Shown: positions 6,956 through 14,251, numbered from the stretch's first letter. The stretch: DNA of 18,526 nt from CAZWUZ01 sp964637655 [NCBI: uncultured bacterium] (GCA_964637655.1 CAZWUZ010000036.1:1-18526), one strand, 5' to 3'. The notes: a model not told the origin generated them from the letters alone. Program-made: numbers and translations.

Positions 6956-9064
6956 TCATACCGGCATTTCTTTCAGCAGTGCACGCACCGCCGGGGGCAC
7001 CATCACCACGCTGCGCCCGCGCCACATGCCGGTCACTGCCAGTCCATCGCGCCGCAGTACATCGCAGATCACGATATCCTTCGCCTCGTGCTCGTAGGTG
7101 CGGGTAAAGGAGGTAAACTCCATCGCCCCGTTGTCGGCCGCCACCAGCGCCCTGAGCGCCTCGCGCGCCGGGCCTTCGAGCCGCGTCAGCAGCCGCTCGA
7201 CCGCACCCGCCGTCGCCATCAGTTCGCATACCTGCTGCAGCAGTTGCGCCTTACCCAGCTGATACGGCTTGGGCAGTCCCAGCCGCTTTGCCAGTTCGAC
7301 CAGCTCCTCCTTGCGATAACCGCCGTAGGCGTGCGCCAGCATACACTTCTCGTCCAGTATGCGACGCCGCGCCTGTTCGCGCTGCCGTTCAGCACGCCCG
7401 CGCAAATGCCGCAGCAACCGCGCGGTCATCTCCGCCGCCGGTGCATGCTGTGCAAACATTTCCTTCAGCGCCAGCACCCCGGGATGTTCGGGCATCAGTT
7501 CCTTCGCCTGTTGCCACGAACCTTCCGCGCTTTCGTATTCCCCGTCATGCAATGCCACGCGCGCCTGCAGCAGCAGCCAGCTCAGCATCTCGCTGATATG
7601 CACCTTCTGCGGCAGGTTCACCCGGCGCATCAGCGCCTTCGCCGCGTCAGGATCGCGTTTCAACTGCAGACTGGCCAGCGTCATCAGTGCGAAGTTGTAC
7701 TGCGGGTCGCGCCGCAGCACCTCCTCCAGCACCGCGATTGCCTCATCTTTGCGTCCCTGTTCAACGAGGCAGCCGGCGAGATTGTTGTAGGTGGCCAGAT
7801 ACGCCGGATCTTTCGCGAGGATTCCGCGCCAGAGCCGCTCCGCCTCCGTCCAGCGCCGCTGCTGCATCGCCTGATGCGCCCTGGCAATGGGCGACGCAAG
7901 TGCCGGCGGCACCGGCCGGGTCGGCACCCCGGTGATTTCATGGGTTTGCGCGCCGATTTCACGCCACTCCCCCTTGAGCCAAATCCGCATTTTGACGGGT
8001 GCCCGTTCCAGTTCCTGCAGCGCCTGCAGCGCCTGCATGCGCGCCTCGTCCGGACCGCACACGCCTTCAGCAATCTCGCGCAGCAACGTCACCGCCTCGT
8101 CGCTGCCGATGCGCTGCAGCATGATGATGCCGGATTCCCACAGTTCCTCATCAAGCATGGCCACCGCAAAAAAGACGAGTCCGGGGAGGTTTTCCGCCTT
8201 TTCCTGTTTCTTGTCAAGCTTATGCGCCAGATGCCGCATCACCGGCTCGCACACCACATCCGGTGCCGGGAAATAGGGCCAGTGCCCGCGCAGGGTGTTC
8301 GGACCGCGCTTTCGTCCGAGCAGCGCGATGAAACGCCTGACGCTCGCACGGCATGACGCTTTGCCGCGCGCCTGCTGCAGATACTGCATTGCCTCATCAT
8401 TGCGTCCGAGATTGGCGGCCGCCACCCCGGCGAAATAGTCGAAGTCCGGATCGTTACGCTCCGGCGCCTGTGCACAAGCGGTCAGCACCTCGGCATGCCA
8501 GTCGAGCCGGGCGAAGGCCTCAACCCGCTTGATCGCCGCCGATTCGTCCTGCGGTTGCATGGCGAGCAGCCGCTTTCCCAGCCGCTCCGCCTCCGTCCGC
8601 GGCCCGCGGATCAGCCGCAGATGCACCAGCAGGCCGTGCGCGTAGATATTGTCCGGCTCGATCTCCCGCAGCGTCTGTTCCGCCTGCGCAATCGCCCCGC
8701 CGAGATTTCCCTGCAGGTATTCGCACAGCGCCAGATTATTGTAGGAGAACGGTGCCGCCGGCAGGAAGGCGATGGCGGCGCGGAACTTTTTCGTCGCCGC
8801 TGCGTAATCGCCATGTTCCATCAGGCGCTGTCCCGCCTGATCCAGCCGCCGGTACTGCGCGGATTTTTCCGCCGCCGTCGCGTTTGCCACCGCTGCCAGC
8901 GACGGCGGTTCCTCTTCGTCGTCCCGCGGCCATGCCGCCACCGGCGTCACCGGCTGCGCGCGTTCCTTGTCCCGGCAGCAGAACTTGTACTTTTTGCCGC
9001 TGCCGCACGGGCACGGGCTGTACGGATCCTCCGGCGGCTCGCCCCACCACGTTGCCGATCCCAT
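6956..9064 (-). CDS. SEC-C and TPR repeat protein with SAP-like C-terminus
   Basis: A 702-residue cytoplasmic protein. Cys18, Cys20, Cys29 and Cys30 in PCPCGSGKKYKFCC form the SEC-C zinc-binding motif known from the SecA tail and many accessory proteins. TPR-type helical repeats span about 72-240 and again 395-530. A HEAT-like stretch lies near 290-350. Residues 583-613 (YRKEELVELAKRLGL) resemble a SAP or Rho-N-like nucleic-acid-binding helix pair. The fold suggests an adaptor that gathers proteins, perhaps on ribosomes, SecB or nucleic acid. The ATG at 9064 has GGGAG seven bases upstream. It starts only 32 bases after rhuM in the same direction, so it may be co-transcribed with the island, though its GC-rich composition resembles the core genes. 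Confidence 0.8.
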   Translation of the reverse strand: MGSATWWGEPPEDPYSPCPCGSGKKYKFCCRDKERAQPVTPVAAWPRDDEEEPPSLAAVANATAAEKSAQYRRLDQAGQRLMEHGDYAAATKKFRAAIAFLPAAPFSYNNLALCEYLQGNLGGAIAQAEQTLREIEPDNIYAHGLLVHLRLIRGPRTEAERLGKRLLAMQPQDESAAIKRVEAFARLDWHAEVLTACAQAPERNDPDFDYFAGVAAANLGRNDEAMQYLQQARGKASCRASVRRFIALLGRKRGPNTLRGHWPYFPAPDVVCEPVMRHLAHKLDKKQEKAENLPGLVFFAVAMLDEELWESGIIMLQRIGSDEAVTLLREIAEGVCGPDEARMQALQALQELERAPVKMRIWLKGEWREIGAQTHEITGVPTRPVPPALASPIARAHQAMQQRRWTEAERLWRGILAKDPAYLATYNNLAGCLVEQGRKDEAIAVLEEVLRRDPQYNFALMTLASLQLKRDPDAAKALMRRVNLPQKVHISEMLSWLLLQARVALHDGEYESAEGSWQQAKELMPEHPGVLALKEMFAQHAPAAEMTARLLRHLRGRAERQREQARRRILDEKCMLAHAYGGYRKEELVELAKRLGLPKPYQLGKAQLLQQVCELMATAGAVERLLTRLEGPAREALRALVAADNGAMEFTSFTRTYEHEAKDIVICDVLRRDGLAVTGMWRGRSVVMVPPAVRALLKEMPV

Positions 9065-9089
9065 CAGTTGCTCCCGTTCCCTCTATTTG

Positions 9090-9111
9090 CGTAAACTCAC
9101 TTCCGTTTACG
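9090..9111 (-). other. Hairpin spanning the rhuM stop codon
   Basis: CGTAAAC (9090-9096) and GTTTACG (9105-9111) enclose an 8-base loop that contains the rhuM stop codon. There is no U-tract, so it is unlikely to be a complete terminator. It could separate translation of rhuM from the next gene. Confidence 0.35.
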
Positions 9112-10191
9112 ACGTTTCACCAGTTCTTTCTTCGTTGCCGGCAGTTTCTTCCTGACTGCTTCCAGCACCTTCGCTGTGGCACGCAAATCTTCAAGATAGT
9201 GACCCTCGCCTGCGGCTTCCGCTGCCAACCGACGCCGCTCAGCGAAAGCGTCATACTGCGATTCCGACCAGGAAAGCGCCTCCTCGTGGCTCACCGCACC
9301 GGAATCCGCCAGCACCGGCAATTCATTATCCCGGAGAAACTTGTCGAGCGCTGCCGTCCAGTCCCGCATCCTGATATCCTGTCGCCGCTTGGCGCGAAAA
9401 TCCGCCTGATCGAGGAACATAACCACGATCTGGTTGAGCGTATCGATTTCCTGCTCATCAAGGTAATTCTTGGCCGTCGCCACATCGCGTTTGAAAACCC
9501 GCCCCCCGCTCCATGCGGTTAGTCCCATATTGGGCCGGGCGGCATCCGCCCGCCGCCGGATAATCTCCGCTGCCGTCATCCCGGTCGCCGCAAAGTGCAT
9601 CTTGTTCTGCATCGTGGCGAAAAACACCTGCGTTTCCTGTCCGCTTTCATCGTAATCGGTCGCCAGCGCGAATATCTCGCGAATCCGCTGATAAACCCGC
9701 TGCTCGCTCGCCCGGATTTCACGGATGCGCGCCAGCAGTTCGTCAAAATGGTCCGCCGAGCGGTCGCGCCCTTTCAGGCGTTCGTCATCCAACGCAAACC
9801 CCTTGACAAGATACTCCCGCAACCGTTCCGTCCCCCATTGCCGGAATTGTGTGCCTCGGTCTGAACGGATTCTGTAGCCAACCGCCAGTATCAAATCAAG
9901 GTTATAATGTCTGAGCTGACGCCGCACTGCGCGGCCCCCTTCATTTTGAACTTGTAAGCATTCCTTACAAGTTGCCGGCTCCAGCAGTTCACCGTCAGCA
10001 TATACCTCACGAATATGCATGGTGATATTCTGCGGCGTCGTCCCGTACAATTCGGCAATGAGCGCCTGCGTCAGCCAGACGGTCTCATTCTCCAGCCGCA
10101 CCTGAATATGACTATGCCCGTCTTCGGTCCGGTAGAGAACGAGTTCAGATTTATTTTCCGTAGCCCTATTGCGCTGCCCACTCTTTTTCAT
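9097..10191 (-). CDS. rhuM: RhuM family protein
   Basis: A 364-residue protein of the RhuM type, first named from a Salmonella pathogenicity island and widespread next to restriction-modification and other defence genes. The N-terminal signature is visible: LVLYRTEDG, then VRLENETVWLTQ, a helix-turn-helix-like LIAELYGTTPQNITMHIREV, then the Cys-containing GELLEPATCKECLQVQ and LDLILAVGYRIRS. The C-terminal half is helical, ending in a Lys/Arg-rich tail. The biochemical function is unknown; DNA binding is an inference from the N-terminal part. The ATG at 10191 is preferred over 10215 because GAGGGGACAGGA directly precedes it. Fragments of a second, diverged copy lie just upstream (10231-10427). 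Confidence 0.85.
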   Translation of the reverse strand: MKKSGQRNRATENKSELVLYRTEDGHSHIQVRLENETVWLTQALIAELYGTTPQNITMHIREVYADGELLEPATCKECLQVQNEGGRAVRRQLRHYNLDLILAVGYRIRSDRGTQFRQWGTERLREYLVKGFALDDERLKGRDRSADHFDELLARIREIRASEQRVYQRIREIFALATDYDESGQETQVFFATMQNKMHFAATGMTAAEIIRRRADAARPNMGLTAWSGGRVFKRDVATAKNYLDEQEIDTLNQIVVMFLDQADFRAKRRQDIRMRDWTAALDKFLRDNELPVLADSGAVSHEEALSWSESQYDAFAERRRLAAEAAGEGHYLEDLRATAKVLEAVRKKLPATKKELVKRRKRK

Positions 10192-10230
10192 TCCTGTCCC
10201 CTCGGTACTCTGCACTCGGCATCCAGCGCG

Positions 10231-10335
10231 CTAACCCTCGACCTTAGTCGCGCCCGCTGGCGTAGTGTAAAAGATAATCTCTCCACCTGGCAGACCACCC
10301 GGCGCCGATCCGGTTATGTTCATACGTTTGCTCAT
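10231..10335 (-). pseudogene. N-terminal fragment of a second RhuM-like gene
   Basis: A 34-codon leftward frame ends GEIIFYTTPAGATKVEG and then a stop. This matches the start of RhuM proteins (compare SELVLYRTEDGHSHIQV in the intact copy) and stops where the conserved VRLENETVWL would begin. It lies between the other fragment and the intact gene. I infer a truncated remnant; a small expressed peptide is not excluded. Confidence 0.45.
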
Positions 10336-10364
10336 GTCATCACACTCTCGGTTTGGCTGCACCA

Positions 10365-10427
10365 GTTCTCTTTACAAGTTGACGCTTGCAGAAGTTCACC
10401 CTCAGCATGCACATCGCGTATATGCCA
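10365..10427 (-). pseudogene. Internal fragment of a RhuM-like gene abutting darT
   Basis: Leftward translation gives HIRDVHAEGELLQASTCKE, matching HIREVYADGELLEPATCKE of the intact RhuM. At DNA level about 46 of 63 bases agree, so it is a diverged homologue and not a recent duplication. It begins two bases after the darT stop codon, with no start codon of its own, and marks a recombination joint. Confidence 0.65.
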
Positions 10428-10429
10428 AG

Positions 10430-11308
10430 TCACTCATTTGCCTTGGTCATAATATCAGCCATCACAGCATAATATTCATCTGTTTCCGGATATCCAATTT
10501 TGTTTTCACGACAGATTTCGCTCACTTCTCGCTTTATCATTTGGGGAGGCAATTGCCAATTGTATTCACCAAACATAATCGGCAATAATTGTCGATATAT
10601 AGTCTTACGCTTTTGACATAACCTATCAACACCGAGTATAGATTGCCACTTCAGAACTGCAGCATCGGAAAGCAGGTTGCGAAGCGTTTCCAGATCCGCC
10701 TGTGACCGGCAGCGAATGCCCTTCAGTGCCGACAAATCGAGTTCAGTCGGTATGATCACTTCGGCATTACGCCGCCGTTTAACCTCATCATCATAATCCT
10801 GCCAGCCCGTGTGATAGATTTTTTCGAACGGCATTTTTTTGAATTCTTCCGCGTTGCAATATTCATTTGTCCCACCAGCAGCCAGGTTGCCATCGCTAAA
10901 GCAGGTTGATTGCCGGGTCAGAATATCATTCGCATCAAACAGCATCATAACCGGCACTGGACAATGCGAATTCAGTTCATGTTTGCCAATAGGACGTATG
11001 CCCTCATTGCGGTATTGGGTTGGAGTTCTCGGGCGAAAATACAGGCGAACATGCTCTTTATACCGGTCATCAGTCACCTGTAAAACATCGGGGCTCGCAG
11101 CGTCAGCGATTGCGATATTGCGCCGCTTCAACTCCGCCCGCGAATAGATGGCACCGCTATCGAGTATTTTTACCGCATTATTGACATCAGTGAAATGGAA
11201 CAGGAACCGCGGCCAATTTTTTCGTTTCTGATCGGCAGCGTACTCGCGTTCAAACAAATCCAGATGGTTGATAATTTCCTGCGCATCAGCTTTGCGCGGA
11301 ACAGTCAC
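10430..11308 (-). CDS. darT: DarT-family DNA ADP-ribosyltransferase toxin (DUF4433)
   Basis: This 292-residue protein matches the DarT/DUF4433 family, which uses NAD+ to ADP-ribosylate bases in single-stranded DNA and blocks replication. Visible family features are FHFTDVNNAVKILDSG at 37-52 for NAD binding, YFRPRTPTQY at 90-99, VPVMMLFD near 118-125, and RNAEVIIP, whose Glu183 is in the position of the catalytic glutamate. The start is a GTG sharing a GTGA overlap with the darG stop, so translation is probably coupled. The encoded order is antitoxin first. The region is visibly AT-richer than the flanking operons, consistent with transfer. Residues after about 200 are a helical extension I cannot assign. 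Which DarT subgroup (guanine or thymine target) cannot be decided by eye. Confidence 0.85.
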   Translation of the reverse strand: MTVPRKADAQEIINHLDLFEREYAADQKRKNWPRFLFHFTDVNNAVKILDSGAIYSRAELKRRNIAIADAASPDVLQVTDDRYKEHVRLYFRPRTPTQYRNEGIRPIGKHELNSHCPVPVMMLFDANDILTRQSTCFSDGNLAAGGTNEYCNAEEFKKMPFEKIYHTGWQDYDDEVKRRRNAEVIIPTELDLSALKGIRCRSQADLETLRNLLSDAAVLKWQSILGVDRLCQKRKTIYRQLLPIMFGEYNWQLPPQMIKREVSEICRENKIGYPETDEYYAVMADIMTKANE

Positions 11309-12225
11309 TGATTGGCCGCCTTGAGCGTAAAGACTTCCGCTGTCTGCGTTTCATCGACCGTCACCGGGATCAATTGCACACCACGTGCTGCCGCATCACC
11401 AATCGCCGTATACTCGGATGCCGCCTGCGTCAAACGGCAATATGGCAGGCCGGCAAGCAGCGCCAACAGCTCTTTTGCCCACAGTTGCATGCCATTGGGA
11501 ATCTGGCTGGCCGTAAGCAGGCCATACCCACGCAGTGTATCCCAAAGCGTCCCGACTTCTTCTTTGACCAGTGACGTTTCCCGTCCGGCAGTTTTCAGCC
11601 GCAAGCTATCATCAAGAATCTCGGCCACAAACGGAGTATTGGTTCCCAAGGCCTGCCATGTAGGTTTACGCGCCACTAAATCTGCCATGTCACGCCACCA
11701 CTCGGCAAACGCCAGCGTACGCGGTTCGCTATGCAGCCATTTCTCGATTTCGGCCAGCGACCGATGCTCCGGCAATGCCCGGCCCTTCGCATACAGGTGA
11801 ATATAGACCTCGATGGGAAGATTCTTCAGTATGCGCTCCATGAGCGGTCGCACCTGATGTTCCCAATCCAATTCGCCATTGCCGCAGCCGAGCTGCGGGA
11901 AGGCAATCGAATTGATCCCCTTGCGCACATAAGCATTCGCAAACGCCTGCAGCCCCTGCTCGATGTATGATAACTGTGAGGGTTTGCGCCACGTTGATTT
12001 CGTCGGAAAATTGAGCACCCATTTGTGCGGTGTCTTGTACAACCACAGTTTGCCGACCGTCAGTTGTCCAGTTTCACAATATCGCTGATACTGCTTGAAC
12101 ATGTCGGGATAGATCTGCTTGAAATCCTTCGCCAAGCCCTTCCCCATCACACCTTCGGTGTTGACCGGATTGACCAGCACCTGCGCCGGTGATTCAAGCA
12201 AATTACCCTGCACATACGTCAGCAT
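11305..12225 (-). CDS. darG: DarG-type macrodomain antitoxin (DNA ADP-ribosyl glycohydrolase)
   Basis: A 306-residue partner of darT. Residues 1-150 form a TARG1/DarG-like macrodomain: YVQGNLLES, NPVNTEGVMGKGLA at 19-32, NFPTK with Lys76 in the position of the catalytic lysine, and FPQLGCGNGELDW at 109-121. This domain removes ADP-ribose from DNA. The C-terminal half, which in DarG proteins binds and blocks the toxin, is present but poorly recognisable. The ATG at 12225 is chosen because GGAGGGG lies nine bases upstream, the macrodomain begins there, and a TATAAT box at 12264-12259 precedes it. The open frame runs 81 codons further upstream but overlaps a methyltransferase fragment and has no support. 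Confidence 0.85.
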   Translation of the reverse strand: MLTYVQGNLLESPAQVLVNPVNTEGVMGKGLAKDFKQIYPDMFKQYQRYCETGQLTVGKLWLYKTPHKWVLNFPTKSTWRKPSQLSYIEQGLQAFANAYVRKGINSIAFPQLGCGNGELDWEHQVRPLMERILKNLPIEVYIHLYAKGRALPEHRSLAEIEKWLHSEPRTLAFAEWWRDMADLVARKPTWQALGTNTPFVAEILDDSLRLKTAGRETSLVKEEVGTLWDTLRGYGLLTASQIPNGMQLWAKELLALLAGLPYCRLTQAASEYTAIGDAAARGVQLIPVTVDETQTAEVFTLKAANQ

Positions 12226-12258
12226 GCCATCCATCCCCTCCATGTGCTCTTGTACCCG

Positions 12259-12264
12259 ATTATA
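12259..12264 (-). promoter_or_regulatory. Candidate -10 box for darGT
   Basis: A perfect TATAAT reads leftward 33 bases before the darG start, giving a short leader. A second TATAAT lies at 12330-12325. Neither has a recognisable -35 box at 16-18 bases, so they may need an activator or be fortuitous in this AT-richer stretch. Confidence 0.4.
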
Positions 12265-12379
12265 CACTGAAAGCCCATGTTCATCCACAAACGCCTGATC
12301 CGAAACCACCACCGTTGATGTAGAATTATACAGGCCAACCGCCCCGTGCGTTGCAAGTATTGTCTCGGTGGCTGCAAAA

Positions 12380-12484
12380 TCAATCCCAGAACGTCTTCGC
12401 CTCAACGTCCTCGGACGATTCATGCTTGCATTCCGCGCTGAACCGCATCGCGCGATCGCGTATCTCATTCCAGCTTATCGGCAG
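12380..12484 (-). pseudogene. 5' fragment of a DNA methyltransferase gene
   Basis: The leftward frame reads LPISWNEIRDRAMRFSAE, and after a few residues VEAKTFWD before a TGA. This is the conserved N-terminus of a large class of SAM-dependent DNA methyltransferases from restriction systems (typically PLSWNEIR...AF...E...ERAEAKSFWDDFF). The match ends at FWD and nothing methyltransferase-like follows in any frame. There is no good start codon: the fragment begins right after the Bro-N stop. It is a remnant of a lost modification gene. Confidence 0.65.
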
Positions 12485-12485
12485 A

Positions 12486-13304
12486 TTATCCCTTCAGCTT
12501 CTTGCGGGGCGGGCCCGCCAGATAGTTATCCCGGGATACCACCTTCTTGCGCGTCTTACGCTCAAGGTCGCGACGCGCCTTGCCCGCCACCTCCCCGCCG
12601 GCGCGCGCCGTCCGGCGGTTCTGCTCAACTCCCTGCGGCTCCTGCACGCGGGTGATCTCGGTGGTCGCCGCTTCACCCAACATCGAAAAAATCAGTTCAA
12701 GGTCGTTCATGTGATCGCGCAGGTTCTCGCGTTTCAGCCCCTTCAGTTGCTGATATTCAGAGGGCGTCAGGCCAAAGGTCGCTTTGGATATTTCCGCGGT
12801 AAGGATGGCATAATCGCGGTCTTCCTTGACCCCGCGCTTTTTCCACTCGTCAGTCAGTTCCTCGCGAATGGCGATGCCCCGCATCCGCTTTTCGATCCAG
12901 TCGTCGGTATACCCCTTGGCCTTATACAGCGCCCGCGTCCGCTTGGTGGCCAGTTCCGGGTTCTCGATTTCCTGCACCCGTTCGTAGCCGACTTTGGCGA
13001 GCCAGCGCTTGAACGGTTCGGCCTTGGGCGACGGGATCGACTGGATGATGCGGAAAATCCCCTCGGTATTGGCACAATTCAGCTTCTGCGGGCCGCCTTC
13101 TGTCTGAATGACAAGGGGGTGGACAATTTGTCCCCACCCTTTGCCTAATTCATTGTCCCGGCGCCGCATTTTATTGATGTAATCACTTACATTAGCTGAA
13201 TCAGTAAGTACTTGCACAACATCACTTACCACGAACCACCATTCGTTATTATAGAGCGTTTTCCTGACCTTTTGCCCACGAAATATAACAATTTTCGTTT
13301 CCAT
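12486..13304 (-). CDS. Bro-N domain protein (phage antirepressor-like)
   Basis: A 272-residue protein. Residues 1-110 form a Bro-N domain: IVIFRGQKVRKTLYNNEWWF, DVVQVLTDSANVSDYI, NCANTEGIFRIIQSIPS and RWLAKVGYERVQE. The middle (ALYKAKGY..WIEKRMRGI, ATFGLTPSEYQQLKG) is the conserved continuation seen in bacterial Bro-N/DinD-like proteins. The C-terminus is very basic. Such proteins are thought to bind DNA and are common in prophages and in restriction-modification and defence loci; the specific role is unknown. The ATG at 13304 has GGGAGGGG seven bases upstream and follows the stop of the small upstream gene by two bases, so the two are translationally coupled. The adjacent methyltransferase fragment indicates it once belonged to a restriction-modification operon. 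Confidence 0.85.
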   Translation of the reverse strand: METKIVIFRGQKVRKTLYNNEWWFVVSDVVQVLTDSANVSDYINKMRRRDNELGKGWGQIVHPLVIQTEGGPQKLNCANTEGIFRIIQSIPSPKAEPFKRWLAKVGYERVQEIENPELATKRTRALYKAKGYTDDWIEKRMRGIAIREELTDEWKKRGVKEDRDYAILTAEISKATFGLTPSEYQQLKGLKRENLRDHMNDLELIFSMLGEAATTEITRVQEPQGVEQNRRTARAGGEVAGKARRDLERKTRKKVVSRDNYLAGPPRKKLKG

Positions 13305-13306
13305 GG

Positions 13307-13546
13307 TTATGCCCCTCCCAGATATTCGGACAATACCACTTCGCGGGGGCCGGACGGCGCCCCCGCTCCTTCCGCCAGCGTGGCGGTGAAAAAGCTCGGG
13401 GAGATGTTCGTGCGCAAAATGGCGAGAATGGCCAGCGGATTGATACCCTTTTTCAGTTCCACCTGCGCCAGTGCCAGTATCTTTTTCGCCGTACGCAACG
13501 GCAGCGCGCCCTGCTGCAGGGTAATAAAGGTCAGATCAGAAGACAT
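13307..13546 (-). CDS. Small conserved-looking protein of unknown function
   Basis: A 79-residue protein, first gene of the leftward island. It contains a helical stretch with LRTAKKILALAQVELKKG and an Ala/Gly/Pro-rich C-terminus, with no membrane segment or recognised motif. It ends two bases before the Bro-N start, whose ribosome binding site lies inside this gene. That tight coupling is the main argument that it is real. The ATG at 13546 is preceded by GGGGGAAACT; a TTG twelve bases earlier is a less likely alternative. It could regulate or partner the Bro-N protein, but that is a guess from position. Confidence 0.6.
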   Translation of the reverse strand: MSSDLTFITLQQGALPLRTAKKILALAQVELKKGINPLAILAILRTNISPSFFTATLAEGAGAPSGPREVVLSEYLGGA

Positions 13547-13569
13547 AGTTTCCCCCAACCCTTATGCAC
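13531..13569 (-). CDS. Possible 12-codon leader peptide overlapping the small island gene
   Basis: A GTG at 13569 has an ideal AGGAGG six bases upstream, better than the site of the main gene. The frame encodes VHKGWGKLCLLI and stops inside the next gene's start, in another phase. It may be a coupling or attenuation leader. Length and composition alone do not prove translation. Confidence 0.35.
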   Translation of the reverse strand: MHKGWGKLCLLI

Positions 13570-13624
13570 CTGTCGCCTCCTGCCCTTCTGTAACGATATA
13601 CACGCTTACGCGGGGCCGCGTTGC

Positions 13625-13652
13625 ATTATTGACGTAACTGTATACTATTCAA
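13625..13652 (-). promoter_or_regulatory. Weak candidate promoter for the island
   Basis: Leftward, TTGAAT (13652-13647), a 16-base spacer and AATAAT (13630-13625). Downstream is the palindrome ACGCGG-CC-CCGCGT near 13608-13621, flanked by TATACA/TTACG and CGTAA/TGTATA half-sites. This arrangement could be an operator. Readthrough from trpG is an alternative source of transcription, since no trpG terminator is evident. Confidence 0.35.
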
Positions 13653-13672
13653 GAGAAAATCGCAAACTTATT

Positions 13673-14251
13673 TTAGCGTTTTTGACAGATGGCGAGGAAA
13701 TTGGCGAGGAGTTGCTTGCCTTCGATGGTGAGGATGGATTCGGGATGGAACTGCACGCCGAAGACGGGGTAGCCCTTGTGGCGCAGACCCATCACTTCGC
13801 CGTCGGCGGCGCGCGACTCGATGACTAATGGCGCTTTGATGCTCTCCTCCGCCACCATCAGCGAGTGATAGCGCGTGGCGGTAAAAGGATTGCTCAGGCC
13901 CCGGTAGAGGTTTTCACCATTATGGCTGATATCCGAGACCTTGCCGTGCATGAGCGCGGGGGAGCGGACGATTTTTCCGCCGAACACTTCCCCGATTGAC
14001 TGATGCCCGAGGCAGACCCCGAGAATAGGGAGTTCCGCATGCAGTTCGCGGATGGCCTGCAGCGAGATACCCGCCTGCTGCGGGGTGCCCGGCCCGGGCG
14101 AGATGACCAGCCCGTCCGGCTTTTTCGTGCGGATTTCCGCCGGGGTGATGCGGTCGTTGCGGAACACTTCGACCGTCGCCCCGCACTCGCTCAGCATCTG
14201 CACGAGATTGTAGGTGAAGGAATCGTAATTGTCGATCAGGAGAATTTTCAT
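13673..14251 (-). CDS. trpG: Anthranilate synthase component II (glutamine amidotransferase)
   Basis: A 192-residue class I glutamine amidotransferase that supplies ammonia to TrpE for anthranilate synthesis. The catalytic triad is Cys80 (GVCLGHQSIGE), His169 and Glu171 (VQFHPES). The N-terminal MKILLIDNYDSFTYN and the oxyanion-loop SPGPGTP are diagnostic for TrpG/PabA. The same protein may also serve folate synthesis, because no separate pabA is in view. The ATG at 14251 begins the conserved strand and has GGAGGG upstream; the frame extends 16 codons further without similarity. It follows trpE in the same direction but after an unusual 314-base repeat-filled gap. No trpD or trpC follows; an accessory island starts instead. 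Confidence 0.95.
   Translation of the reverse strand: MKILLIDNYDSFTYNLVQMLSECGATVEVFRNDRITPAEIRTKKPDGLVISPGPGTPQQAGISLQAIRELHAELPILGVCLGHQSIGEVFGGKIVRSPALMHGKVSDISHNGENLYRGLSNPFTATRYHSLMVAEESIKAPLVIESRAADGEVMGLRHKGYPVFGVQFHPESILTIEGKQLLANFLAICQKR

Noticed and set aside
5894-8356. Long rightward open frame of 820 codons
   Set aside because: It lies antisense to the SEC-C/TPR and SH3-like genes, is rich in His, Arg and Gln as expected of a GC-rich shadow frame, and shows no domain.
10316-10588. Rightward 90-codon frame
   Set aside because: Overlaps the RhuM fragments and the darT end on the opposite strand; no start signal or similarity.
12226-12468. N-terminal extension of DarG
   Set aside because: The open frame continues upstream, but it has no ribosome site, overlaps the methyltransferase fragment in another phase and contains the -10 box; the macrodomain starts at 12225.
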